From contig NZ_FNPG01000027.1 in NCBI RefSeq assembly GCF_900107245.1, forward strand, positions 1 to 41,753: a DNA stretch of 41,753 nucleotides, in the 5' to 3' direction. The notes beneath the pieces are model-generated. The model was not told the DNA's origin. It made no database searches and was given only the letters and a program-made list of their open reading frames with translations. Both the position numbers and the translations under genes were made by a program. Each line of letters opens with the position of its first letter. The stretch's first letter is position 1. This document shows, piece after piece, positions 24,391 through 32,442 of this stretch. This DNA is from Lachnobacterium bovis DSM 14045. Its GTDB lineage: Bacteria > Bacillota > Clostridia > Lachnospirales > Lachnospiraceae.

Positions 24391-25231
24391 ATGCCTCATA
24401 ATCTTTTTTATATGCTCTCAAAGATTCAATCATTTCATCTAAAGTTGCTTTTGTAACATTCATTTTAGCTAATGTAGAATTTAAAACATCATTCAATTCA
24501 GCATTGATTTCATCTTCGGATTTCGTATAAGTAAATGTCTTAGCCGATGTTGAAGTAGGCTCAGACTGTTTATTATCAGAAATAGTTGTTGTTGTTTTCA
24601 TATCATCACCTAGGTAATTTAAAATTTTTTTGACATAGTTTTGAGTTTCTTTAAAAGGAGGGATTCCTCCATATTTTTTCACATTACCGCTACCAGCATT
24701 ATAAGCAGCTAATGCAAGCGAAACATCTCCATTATACATAGAGAGCTTATCAGCAATATATTTTGCACCACCCATAATGTTTTCGCGTGGATCATATGAA
24801 TTGCTAACCCCTAAAGATTTAGCAGTTGCAGGCATAAGTTGCATTATACCAACGGCACCGGCGCTGCTTACGCATTTAGGGTTAAAATCAGATTCAGCCT
24901 TAGCAATACATTTTAATAAATTAATATCAACATTATAAGTTTTTGAGGCCTCTTCAAAATATTTTTCGTATTCGCTTGGATACTTAAAACTTCCAACTTT
25001 GCTATTACCTGACGAATATGTCACAGTTGTAGTACTAGTATTTTTGGCAGTTGAATTATCAACTGTATTAGTTGTTTCTAAAGTTTTTTTATAATTATTA
25101 ACAGCATTTGAAGCAGCAGCCAAAATGCTATTGAATTCATTTAAAGTTTTATTATATTCATTAGTTCTAGCTGTTTTCAATTGTTGCTTAACAAGGTCAT
25201 AATCTAAATATGGTACTATTGAAATACTCAT
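24389..25231 (-). CDS. Lytic transglycosylase without signal peptide, possibly flagellar
   Basis: The product has 280 residues from the ATG ending at 25231 (AAAGGAG 6-7 bases before); an upstream ATG ten codons earlier precedes this site and is rejected. Residues ~85-205 form an Slt-type domain: CIAKAESDFNPKCVSSAGAVGIMQLMPATAKSLGV with the catalytic Glu in AESDFNP, then ALAAYNAGSGNVKKYGGIPPF. It should cut peptidoglycan to 1,6-anhydromuramyl ends. The first ~70 residues are helical, Asn/Thr/Ala-rich and not a signal peptide; the C-terminal ~70 are also helical. Such a layout fits export through the flagellar type III apparatus, to open the wall for rod assembly. A sigma-28-like promoter upstream and the cheY-like neighbour support this; it remains inference. 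Confidence 0.85.
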   Translation of the reverse strand: MSISIVPYLDYDLVKQQLKTARTNEYNKTLNEFNSILAAASNAVNNYKKTLETTNTVDNSTAKNTSTTTVTYSSGNSKVGSFKYPSEYEKYFEEASKTYNVDINLLKCIAKAESDFNPKCVSSAGAVGIMQLMPATAKSLGVSNSYDPRENIMGGAKYIADKLSMYNGDVSLALAAYNAGSGNVKKYGGIPPFKETQNYVKKILNYLGDDMKTTTTISDNKQSEPTSTSAKTFTYTKSEDEINAELNDVLNSTLAKMNVTKATLDEMIESLRAYKKDYEA

Positions 25232-25297
25232 ATAATTCTCCTTTCGTAAACACTTCATGATTAATAAGTTGTGCCAACATAGAAGCTTGTATGAACT

Positions 25298-25323
25298 ATA
25301 TCGGCATATTATTGTTTACATTA
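25298..25323 (-). promoter_or_regulatory. Sigma-28-like promoter of the lytic transglycosylase
   Basis: On the minus strand GCCGATAT has its core CCGATAT at 25298-25304, a perfect flagellar sigma -10. TAAT lies 15 bases upstream (25320-25323) against consensus TAAA. The transcript would start about 60 bases before the ATG at 25231. Confidence 0.5.
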
Positions 25324-25344
25324 AGGAGTAAAGAAAAATATATT

Positions 25345-25578
25345 TTATGAAAATTTAATAATTATAGTGATATTAATTCTTATATTATGTGTCATTAAAG
25401 AATAAACAGCAACAGTATAGCACATTTTCACAATAAAAGGTAGTAAAATCAAAATAGGACTTGAAAAAAAATATATTTTAGTGTATCCTTGTGGAGAAAT
25501 ATCTTTTATCATATTAAAGTAAAAAAGTACAAGAGTAATAGATAATGAAAAAATATATATAAGAAGTACATAAGACAT
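25345..25578 (-). CDS. Doubtful small hydrophobic frame (77 residues)
   Basis: An open frame would encode two hydrophobic segments (about 4-21 and 36-56) but has no recognisable ribosome site. It lies in otherwise gene-free DNA before lysA, and hydrophobic frames arise easily in AT-rich sequence. I list it because the 392-base gap holds nothing else but the sigma-28-like promoter. Confidence 0.15.
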   Translation of the reverse strand: MSYVLLIYIFSLSITLVLFYFNMIKDISPQGYTKIYFFSSPILILLPFIVKMCYTVAVYSLMTHNIRINITIIIKFS

Positions 25579-25623
25579 AATAAAAAGGTATTATATATGA
25601 TAAAAAAATAATTAGGAGGATTT

Positions 25624-26889
25624 ATGAAAAGACCATTTGTTACAAAAGAGCAAGTTGAGAATATTGTAAAGAAATATCCTACTCCATTTCACTTATATGA
25701 TGAAGAAGGGATTAGAAAGAATGCAGAAGCGGTAAAGAAGGCTTTTTCATGGAATAAAGGTTTTAGGGAGTATTTTGCGGTAAAGGCCACTCCAAATCCA
25801 TATATTTTAAAAATATTAAATGAATATGATTGTGGATGTGATTGCTCATCATACACAGAGTTAATGCTTTCAAAAGCTATTGGTGTTACAGGACATCACA
25901 TTATGTTTTCGTCTAACGATACACCAAAAGAAGAATTCGTATATGCAGATAAATTAGGTGCAATTATTAATTTAGATGATTTTACACATATTGAGTTTTT
26001 AGAAGATGCAATTGGACATATTCCAGAGACAATCAGTTGTAGATATAATCCAGGTGGAGTATTCAAATTAAGTAATGGAATTATGGATAATCCAGGTGAT
26101 TCAAAATATGGAATGACTAAGGAACAATTATTTGAAGCTTATAAAATTTTAAAGAGCAAAGGAGCTAAGAATTTTGGAGTTCATGCTTTCCTTGCAAGTA
26201 ATACTGTAACTAACGAATATTATCCACAATTAGCAAAACAGTTGTTTGAACTTATTGTTGAATTGAGAGATGAGACAGGATGCGATATTAAATTTGTTAA
26301 TTTATCTGGCGGCGTAGGTGTTCCATATGAACCAGATAAAAAAGGAAATGATATTTTTGAAATTGGTGAAGGTGTTCACAAAGCTTTTGATGAAATTCTT
26401 GTTCCAGCTGGTTTAGGTGATGTTGCAATCTTTACAGAGATGGGAAGATTTATGTTAGCACCATATGGTTGCCTTGTTACAAAAGCTATTCACGAAAAAC
26501 ATATTTATAAAGAATACATTGGAGTTGATGCATGTGCTGTAAACTTGATGCGTCCAGCAATGTATGGTTCATATCATCATATTACAGTTTTAGGAAAAGA
26601 AGATGCTGAATGCACAAATGTATATGACGTAACAGGATCATTATGTGAAAATAATGATAAGTTTGCAATAGATAGAAAACTTCCTAAAATCGATATGGGA
26701 GATTATTTGGTAATTCATGATACAGGAGCGCATGGTTTCTCTATGGGTTATAATTACAATGGTAAATTAAAATCTGCTGAATTGTTGTTAAAGAAAGATG
26801 GAGATGTGCAGTTAATAAGAAGAGCAGAAACTCCAAAAGATTATTTTGCAACATTTGATTGTTTTGATGATTTAAAAATAGAAGAGTAG
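25624..26889 (+). CDS. lysA: Diaminopimelate decarboxylase
   Basis: The enzyme has 421 residues of the fold-III PLP decarboxylase type and forms L-lysine from meso-diaminopimelate. The PLP lysine is Lys54 in YFAVKATPNP. Other marks are FGVHAFLASN, LSGGVGVPYEP, the PLP-phosphate-binding EMGRFMLAPYGCLV, and the C-terminal GSLCENNDKFAIDRKLP with the conserved Cys of the dimer active site. Related carboxynorspermidine decarboxylases share the fold, but the CxxND motif and length fit LysA. AGGAGG lies 5 bases before ATG 25624. No lysine riboswitch was recognised in the 365 bases upstream. The gene appears monocistronic. Confidence 0.93.
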   Translation: MKRPFVTKEQVENIVKKYPTPFHLYDEEGIRKNAEAVKKAFSWNKGFREYFAVKATPNPYILKILNEYDCGCDCSSYTELMLSKAIGVTGHHIMFSSNDTPKEEFVYADKLGAIINLDDFTHIEFLEDAIGHIPETISCRYNPGGVFKLSNGIMDNPGDSKYGMTKEQLFEAYKILKSKGAKNFGVHAFLASNTVTNEYYPQLAKQLFELIVELRDETGCDIKFVNLSGGVGVPYEPDKKGNDIFEIGEGVHKAFDEILVPAGLGDVAIFTEMGRFMLAPYGCLVTKAIHEKHIYKEYIGVDACAVNLMRPAMYGSYHHITVLGKEDAECTNVYDVTGSLCENNDKFAIDRKLPKIDMGDYLVIHDTGAHGFSMGYNYNGKLKSAELLLKKDGDVQLIRRAETPKDYFATFDCFDDLKIEE

Positions 26890-26980
26890 AAGTATAAAAC
26901 AGAAAATCAAAGATAAAGAAAAAATAATAATAAAAACAAGTAACTGATTTTTGTGAAAAGTGTTAACAGAAAGTTAAATT

Positions 26981-27008
26981 TTGAGACACTTAATTTTCAC
27001 AATATAAA
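26981..27008 (+). promoter_or_regulatory. Candidate plus-strand promoter after lysA
   Basis: TTGAGA (26981-26986), 16 bases, TATAAA (27003-27008); a TATAAT lies just after. It would make a short RNA antisense to the micro-ORF on the other strand. It overlaps one arm of the inverted repeat TTGTGAAAA (26951-26959)/TTTTCACAA (26994-27002). Confidence 0.3.
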
Positions 27009-27061
27009 AATATAATGTTAGTATAGAAATTGTAAAGATAACTTTTTTTCATTTTTTTCAT
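26990..27061 (-). CDS. Micro-ORF of 23 codons with a near-ideal ribosome site
   Basis: On the minus strand AAAGGAGG is followed after 5 bases by ATG at 27061. The frame encodes Met-Lys-Lys-Met-Lys-Lys, then an aromatic, hydrophobic stretch (SYLYNFYTNIIFLYCEN), and stops at 26990. A basic start followed by a hydrophobic segment is the shape of type I toxins and small membrane peptides. A GC-rich hairpin lies directly before the ribosome site. No homologue is known to me. It could be a chance frame. Confidence 0.35.
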   Translation of the reverse strand: MKKMKKSYLYNFYTNIIFLYCEN

Positions 27062-27076
27062 ACTAACCTCCTTTCA

Positions 27077-27099
27077 AGGGCAGCTTAATTGGCTGCCCT
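27077..27099. other. GC-rich hairpin without T tract
   Basis: AGGGCAGC (27077-27084) and GCTGCCCT (27092-27099) flank TTAATTG. No T tract follows on either strand, so it is not a normal terminator. On the minus strand it sits 6 bases before the AAAGGAGG ribosome site; on the plus strand it follows ACCTCCTTTC, which copies the 16S anti-SD. Confidence 0.75.
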
Positions 27100-27228
27100 A
27101 ATATATTATTAATCCCATTAAAAAAAATATAAAAAACTTAATATAAAGTTTTATTTGGATATGATTTAGTATTGAACTAGTTTTGTATCCAAATGTAAAA
27201 TATAAAGGGAAGGGAAAAAGAAAAAGAC

Positions 27229-27261
27229 AAAAAAACGAAGGTCAACGTACAACCTTCGTTT
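27229..27261 (-). terminator. Terminator of tRNA-Leu
   Basis: AAACGAAGGT (27233-27242) pairs with ACCTTCGTTT (27252-27261). Read on the minus strand it runs into seven T, 23 bases after the tRNA 3' end. Confidence 0.9.
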
Positions 27262-27283
27262 GTATAGTGATTTGTTTTTTATA

Positions 27284-27367
27284 TGCCGGCAGTGGGACTT
27301 GAACCCACACACGGATACCCGTAACAGATTTTGAGTCTGTCTCGTCTGCCAATTCCGACATGCCGGC
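27284..27367 (-). tRNA. tRNA-Leu (anticodon CAA)
   Basis: On the minus strand acceptor GCCGGCA/TGCCGGC, anticodon stem ACAGA/TCTGT around CTCAAAA (CAA), a long variable arm (ACGGGTATCCGT, as in type II tRNAs) and T arm GTGGGTTCAAGTCCCAC give 84 bases. Discriminator A; CCA is not encoded. Confidence 0.97.
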
Positions 27368-27440
27368 AAAATTACTTAACGGTATAAGTTACAACACAGA
27401 TATGTTATCATAATCATTAAAAAAAATCAAGAGTAAATTT

Positions 27441-27480
27441 AAAAAAAATAAAAAAAGATTAAAAAAAATAAAAAAAGATT
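27441..27480. repeat. Two exact 20-bp tandem copies in AT-rich DNA
   Basis: The 20-mer AAAAAAAATAAAAAAAGATT, read from 27441 with one base of play, repeats directly at 27461, followed by a degenerate third copy. It lies in the 306-base gap (27368-27673) before the LTA-synthase-type gene, which holds no other feature I can support. Confidence 0.7.
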
Positions 27481-27673
27481 AAAAAAATAAAAATTATAAA
27501 ATAAGAATTATAAAAAAAATATTCATTGATTTTATAATTTCTTGTAAAACAAAGGGGGATTGAATTATAATTTAGGTGAGAGTTTGTTTATATGGAATGA
27601 AATAATATTTTGGTATGTTTACTTGATTGATAAGATTAATTGAAAAATATAATATAAAATATAGGGGAGAAAA

Positions 27674-29572
27674 ATGGGGGAGAAACTAAAAATAATTTTT
27701 AAAAATACAAATTTATTTGTATTTGTATCTAAAAAAGAAAAAGTATCTGCAAAAAGAGCAGAGAGTAAATCTGATTTTAATTTACACATAAGAAATATTA
27801 TAATTTTTTTGGCATATTTGATAAGTTGCGCATGTTGTTTTTATTTGATTGAATTTTTTGTACATAATCCTTTTGTAGAAGTCAGAACAATTCCACAGAT
27901 ATTGAATATTATACTTTTTGAATTGCTTGGATTAGCAATTCTATTTATTGTTGGCTCAATAAAATTTGCTTTACGAATTATGTTGAGCTGTTCACTTGTG
28001 TTTGGGTTAATAAATTATTATGTTTTGAAATTTAGATCAACACCATTTGTGCCTTGGGATTTATGGTCAATTAAAACCGCTAAAAATGTCGCAAGTAATT
28101 ATAATTATGCACTAAGTACTAATGCTATAATAGTTATAATTTGCTTTTTTGTATTTTTTTTATTGTCTCATTTTTTAGATTTTAAAGTAAAAAACATCAA
28201 AATAAGATTATTGGCAGCAGTTATGACTGTATTAGGTGTTTTTATGTTGGCTCAGATGGTACAAAATGATGATAATAGTTATAAATTGGATCTGTATCCT
28301 TTTTTATTTACACCAGATTATATGAATAGGGTAAACGGGGCAACAATTACTTTTACAATGAATTTAAAGTACTTAAAAATAGATAAACCAAGCGACTATA
28401 GTAAACAAAATGTAAAAAATATTTTAAAAGAATATCAAAAAAACAAAACAGATAATGAATTTAAAAAAATAAAATTTGAAAATAAGGATAAGAAAAGAAT
28501 AAAAGACTATCCAAATATTATAGTTGTTATGGACGAAGCATTTTCAGACTTAGAAATATTAGGTGATATTCATACAAATGAAGAGTTATTGCCAAATTTA
28601 AAAAAACTGCAAGAATCCGCTTCTTATAATATAAAAAATGCTGCAGGAAACAATATAAAAATTCAAACGGGATATCTTAATGTTTCTGTATGTGGAGGAA
28701 ATACAGCTAATACGGAGTTTGAATTTTTGACTGGAAATACTATGGCTTTTTTACCAAGTGGAAGTATTCCATACCAACAATACATAAAAAAAGACCTACA
28801 AGCACTTCCTAGGCAACTTAGAAACCTTGGTTATAAATGCTACGCTCTTCATCCATATTTTAAAGATGGATGGGAAAGACAAAAAGTATATCCAATGTTA
28901 GGTTTTGAAAAATTCTATTCATTAGAAAACTATGAAAATCCTGAATATATACGAGATTATATATCAGATAGAACAGTTGTTAATAAAATAATTGAGTTGT
29001 ATGAAAAAAAAGATAAAAATGATAGGTTGTTTTTATTTAATGTAACAATGCAAAATCATGGAAGTTATTATGAAGAATTTAAAAATTTTACGCCATCGGT
29101 AAAAGTTGTTGGAAGTAGTAATTTTTCATTAAAACAGTATTTATCATTGATAAATAAAACGGATAAGGATTTGGACACCTTAATTAGATACTTCAAGAAT
29201 AAATCTGAAAAAACTATAATAGTTTTTTTTGGTGATCATCAGCCCTCTGATAGTGTGGTAAATACAATTTTTGAGTTGAATGGTAAAGATACATCGAAAT
29301 TAGATTTACAAACAATAAAAAATAGATATAAAGTTCCATATGTGATTTGGGCTAATTATGATATTAAAGTGCAAAATAACAAAGAATTAAGTGTTAATTA
29401 TTTGGCAACAGATGTTCTTAAAATGGCAAATATTCCTACAAGTCCATATCAGAACTTTTTATTCGATTTGCAAAAAAAACATAGTGTAATTACTAGCATA
29501 GATAAACCCAAAGATGACAAAATGCTGAAAAAATATAAAAATATACAATATTACAATCTTTTTGATAATTAG
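27674..29572 (+). CDS. LTA synthase family phosphoglycerol transferase
   Basis: The protein has 632 residues. Five membrane segments lie in about 38-210; the outer sulfatase-fold domain runs from about 275 to 600. Metal-site and catalytic elements are VVMDEAFSD (Glu288), GGNTANTEFEFLTG with likely nucleophile Thr344 (as in GKT-SD-E of LtaS), MQNHGSY and FFGDHQPSD. Such enzymes move glycerol-phosphate from phosphatidylglycerol onto lipoteichoic acid or other surface polymers. The layout resembles LtaS but is not a close copy, so it may build a variant polymer. The YfhO gene follows by 30 bases and probably shares its transcript. GGGGAG precedes ATG 27674. Confidence 0.9.
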   Translation: MGEKLKIIFKNTNLFVFVSKKEKVSAKRAESKSDFNLHIRNIIIFLAYLISCACCFYLIEFFVHNPFVEVRTIPQILNIILFELLGLAILFIVGSIKFALRIMLSCSLVFGLINYYVLKFRSTPFVPWDLWSIKTAKNVASNYNYALSTNAIIVIICFFVFFLLSHFLDFKVKNIKIRLLAAVMTVLGVFMLAQMVQNDDNSYKLDLYPFLFTPDYMNRVNGATITFTMNLKYLKIDKPSDYSKQNVKNILKEYQKNKTDNEFKKIKFENKDKKRIKDYPNIIVVMDEAFSDLEILGDIHTNEELLPNLKKLQESASYNIKNAAGNNIKIQTGYLNVSVCGGNTANTEFEFLTGNTMAFLPSGSIPYQQYIKKDLQALPRQLRNLGYKCYALHPYFKDGWERQKVYPMLGFEKFYSLENYENPEYIRDYISDRTVVNKIIELYEKKDKNDRLFLFNVTMQNHGSYYEEFKNFTPSVKVVGSSNFSLKQYLSLINKTDKDLDTLIRYFKNKSEKTIIVFFGDHQPSDSVVNTIFELNGKDTSKLDLQTIKNRYKVPYVIWANYDIKVQNNKELSVNYLATDVLKMANIPTSPYQNFLFDLQKKHSVITSIDKPKDDKMLKKYKNIQYYNLFDN

Positions 29573-29602
29573 AAAAATTAATTTGTATCGGAGGAGAAAA
29601 AA

Positions 29603-32254
29603 ATGGGGAAGTTTTTAAAATCGTTAAATAAAACATCGAAAAAAAATCCATGTTTGGCTTTTTTTATCACCTTTTTTGTATGTGTTGCAATATTGATTTA
29701 TAAGAATGTTTATCCATTTGGGGATAGATGTATTCTTCACATAGATTTGTATCATCAGTATTATCCTTATTTTTCAGAGTTTCAAGATGTACTAAGAAAT
29801 AATAAAAGTATGCAGTTCTCTTTTAATAATGGATTAGGTAATGATTTTTTGGCATTATTTGCCTATTATTTGGCAAGTCCACTTAATTTACTGCTTACAA
29901 TATGGCCTCATAAATATATTATAGAGTTTATGACATTTTTAATTGTTATAAAAATTTCTTTTGCAAGTATGTTTGCATATAAATTTTTTATATATCATTT
30001 TAAAGTTGAGGAGAAAACAAATAATAAAAAAGAATTTGAAAAGCTCTACGCAGTTTGTTTAGCAGTAGCGTATTCTTTGTGTGGCTTTATAGCTGCTTAT
30101 AGTTGGAATATTATGTGGCTTGATTCTTTTGCTTTGTTTTCGCTGATATTGCTAGGAATAGATAAAATTATAAGAGAAAACAAACCTGCTTGTTATTATA
30201 CGTCGTTAGCTCTTTCAATATGGGCTAATTATTATATTTCAATCATGATTTGTATTTTTTTGGTGTTTTATTTTATTTGCATGCTTATAGAGAATACCGT
30301 TTTAGAAATAAAAGATATAAATCAAATAACAGAAAAAACAAAAAGATCAACTCCAATAAAATCTGTTATAAATTTTGCGGTTTTTTCTTTGTTAGCAGCT
30401 TCTACTTCTTCGGTTTTGATAGTATCTGAATTGAATGTATTAAAATACGCATATTCAGCAAATTCAGGTTTTCCTAAAAAAAGTACATGGTATTTTAGCT
30501 TTCTAACAGAATTATCAAGAATGTCATTAGGCTTAAAAGTTTATATTGATGACAATCATTTACCAAATCTATACACAGGTGTAGCATCAATTCTATTTAT
30601 CCTATTGTATCTTTTTAACAAAAAAATAAAGATTGTAAAAAAGGTTCCGAGAATTATGATTATGGGCATATTTTTTATAAGTTTTTCTAATAATATATTG
30701 GATTTTATCTGGCATGGATTACATTTTCCAAGTTTTTTGCCAGCACGACAGAGTTTTATTTTTTCATTTTTGATATTATGTATAGTTTTTGAAACATTAA
30801 GAAATATTGAAGAAACAAGAATAAAGGATGTGCTTTGTTCTTTAATGATAATTGCGGCTGTGTTTATAATTCAATTCAAGAATAATGCTAATAACACAGA
30901 GTTGATGTTTCCGTTTTTAATCACAGGTGGATATATTCTAATATATTCAATATTGTTAATAGTTATAAAAAAAGTAAAAATACGAAAAACATTTCTAATA
31001 TATTTAGCCACATTTGTTTTTTTGTCAGAATTAACTGTTAATATGGGATTGGTAAGCTTTGAAACCACAAGTAGAAGAGAATATCTTGCAAAAAGTGATG
31101 ATTATAATAAAATAGTTGAGTATTTAAACAAAAGGGAAGGAAAAAAATTTTATAGAATTGAACAAAGTGAAAGAAAAACTAAAAATGATGCAATGTTGTA
31201 TAATTATTCATCCGCAACAGAGTTTTCATCGATTTTAAATTATAACGTAAGTGGTTTTTACCAGAAATTAGGACTAGAAGGAGGAATAAACTATTACAGT
31301 TATTATGGCGCAACTCCAGTAATTTCAAGTATGCTTTCTGTAAAATACTATATTTCGACGGATGGTGACGACACAGATACTACCAAAAAAAAGATAAAAA
31401 AAATAGGCCCAAATTATATTTATGAGAATTTATACACTTTGCCAATAGGCTTTACTGTTCCAATAGGTAGCGATAAAAAGTGGAATGAAAAAGATGTTAC
31501 AAAAATAGACACAATTAATTCGTTTGTAAATGATATTGCTCCAGAGAATAAAACAAAAAATAAAACAGGTTATAAAAATGACACACAAATCATACAAAAC
31601 TATGAAAATAAAATGCAAAGTCAAGAAAACGAATTGCTACAGTTCTCATCAAATTTATTAAATATCCGACCTGGACAAACAACTATAAAAATAATCAGAC
31701 CTGGTCATCTTTATGCTGTATACGATCATGTTGATATTGATTATTTAGATGAATACGTAGATGAAAAATTTAAAAAAACTTTTTCCTCTGTATCTAATGA
31801 TTACATCTTAGATTTGGGAGATAGAAAACTTGGCGAAAAAATATATTTGAAAAATGATTCAAATAAAAAAATAAAATTTTATTTATATAATTTAAACGAG
31901 AATAAAATGAAAGAAACTTATAATAGTTTAAATAATGAAAGGTTCGAATTAAATTCAATTAATAAAAAAGGATTATTTAATGGTGTTACAATTACAGGAA
32001 AGCTAAAAACAAAATCTTCTAAGGAACTTGTTTTTAGCATTCCTTATCAAGAGGGATGGAAATGTGTTGTAAATGATAAAAAAGTAAAAATAAAAAAATT
32101 TAAAGGAACATTTTTAAAAATTCGACTAAATAAGGGAGAAAATAATATAAAATTAGAATATGAGACACCATATATTAGAATTGTGTTAGTTTGTTCAATT
32201 GCAAGTATAATAGCAGCAATTTTAATTATAAGGATTAAGAGAAAGATATATTAA
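29603..32254 (+). CDS. YfhO-family membrane protein, probable GT-C type glycosyltransferase
   Basis: The protein has 883 residues with about twelve membrane segments between ~20 and ~480 and again at the extreme C-terminus (VCSIASIIAAILII). A large outer region lies before the last span. The first loop has the YfhO signature HIDLYHQYYPYFSEF...NNGLGNDFLALFAYYLASPLN, with acidic residues as in GT-C enzymes. In Bacillus and Listeria, YfhO proteins help glycosylate lipoteichoic or wall teichoic acids. The C-terminal YQEGWKCVVNDKKVKIKKFKGTFLKIRLNKG is also typical. Its operon partner is an LTA-synthase-type enzyme, which supports decoration of the same polymer. GGAGGAG precedes ATG 29603. The exact sugar donor is unknown. 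Confidence 0.88.
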   Translation: MGKFLKSLNKTSKKNPCLAFFITFFVCVAILIYKNVYPFGDRCILHIDLYHQYYPYFSEFQDVLRNNKSMQFSFNNGLGNDFLALFAYYLASPLNLLLTIWPHKYIIEFMTFLIVIKISFASMFAYKFFIYHFKVEEKTNNKKEFEKLYAVCLAVAYSLCGFIAAYSWNIMWLDSFALFSLILLGIDKIIRENKPACYYTSLALSIWANYYISIMICIFLVFYFICMLIENTVLEIKDINQITEKTKRSTPIKSVINFAVFSLLAASTSSVLIVSELNVLKYAYSANSGFPKKSTWYFSFLTELSRMSLGLKVYIDDNHLPNLYTGVASILFILLYLFNKKIKIVKKVPRIMIMGIFFISFSNNILDFIWHGLHFPSFLPARQSFIFSFLILCIVFETLRNIEETRIKDVLCSLMIIAAVFIIQFKNNANNTELMFPFLITGGYILIYSILLIVIKKVKIRKTFLIYLATFVFLSELTVNMGLVSFETTSRREYLAKSDDYNKIVEYLNKREGKKFYRIEQSERKTKNDAMLYNYSSATEFSSILNYNVSGFYQKLGLEGGINYYSYYGATPVISSMLSVKYYISTDGDDTDTTKKKIKKIGPNYIYENLYTLPIGFTVPIGSDKKWNEKDVTKIDTINSFVNDIAPENKTKNKTGYKNDTQIIQNYENKMQSQENELLQFSSNLLNIRPGQTTIKIIRPGHLYAVYDHVDIDYLDEYVDEKFKKTFSSVSNDYILDLGDRKLGEKIYLKNDSNKKIKFYLYNLNENKMKETYNSLNNERFELNSINKKGLFNGVTITGKLKTKSSKELVFSIPYQEGWKCVVNDKKVKIKKFKGTFLKIRLNKGENNIKLEYETPYIRIVLVCSIASIIAAILIIRIKRKIY

Positions 32255-32286
32255 AAAAACTAATATGACTTTTATTGAGTTGACAG

Positions 32287-32308
32287 AGAATACAATATAT
32301 TGTATTCT
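32287..32308. promoter_or_regulatory. Perfect 22-bp palindrome upstream of pflB
   Basis: AGAATACAATA at 32287-32297 is followed directly by its exact complement. A perfect TTGACA lies just before it (32280-32285) and TATTCT (32303-32308) is 17 bases further, so the palindrome covers a second possible promoter. No T tract follows, so an operator is more likely than a terminator for the YfhO operon. Its half-site AATACAA/TTGTATT also occurs before pta. Confidence 0.55.
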
Positions 32309-32360
32309 AGTGTTGGTTAATGCACTATATAATGACAAAATACATTTTTGATTTTTATTC

Positions 32361-32388
32361 TTGATGTATTAATAGATAGTGGTATAAT
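32361..32388 (+). promoter_or_regulatory. pflB promoter
   Basis: TTGATG (32361-32366), 16 bases, and a perfect TATAAT (32383-32388) preceded by TGG (extended -10). Transcription would start about 48 bases before ATG 32443. Confidence 0.7.
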
Positions 32389-32442
32389 GTAATTGCAGGT
32401 AATTAGTAATAACAAACATAGGTTTAAGGAGGATAACTAGAA

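Noticed and set aside
26951-27002. Rex-type operator from TTGTGAAAA and TTTTCACAA
   Set aside because: The half-sites are 34 bases apart, far too wide for one dimer site.
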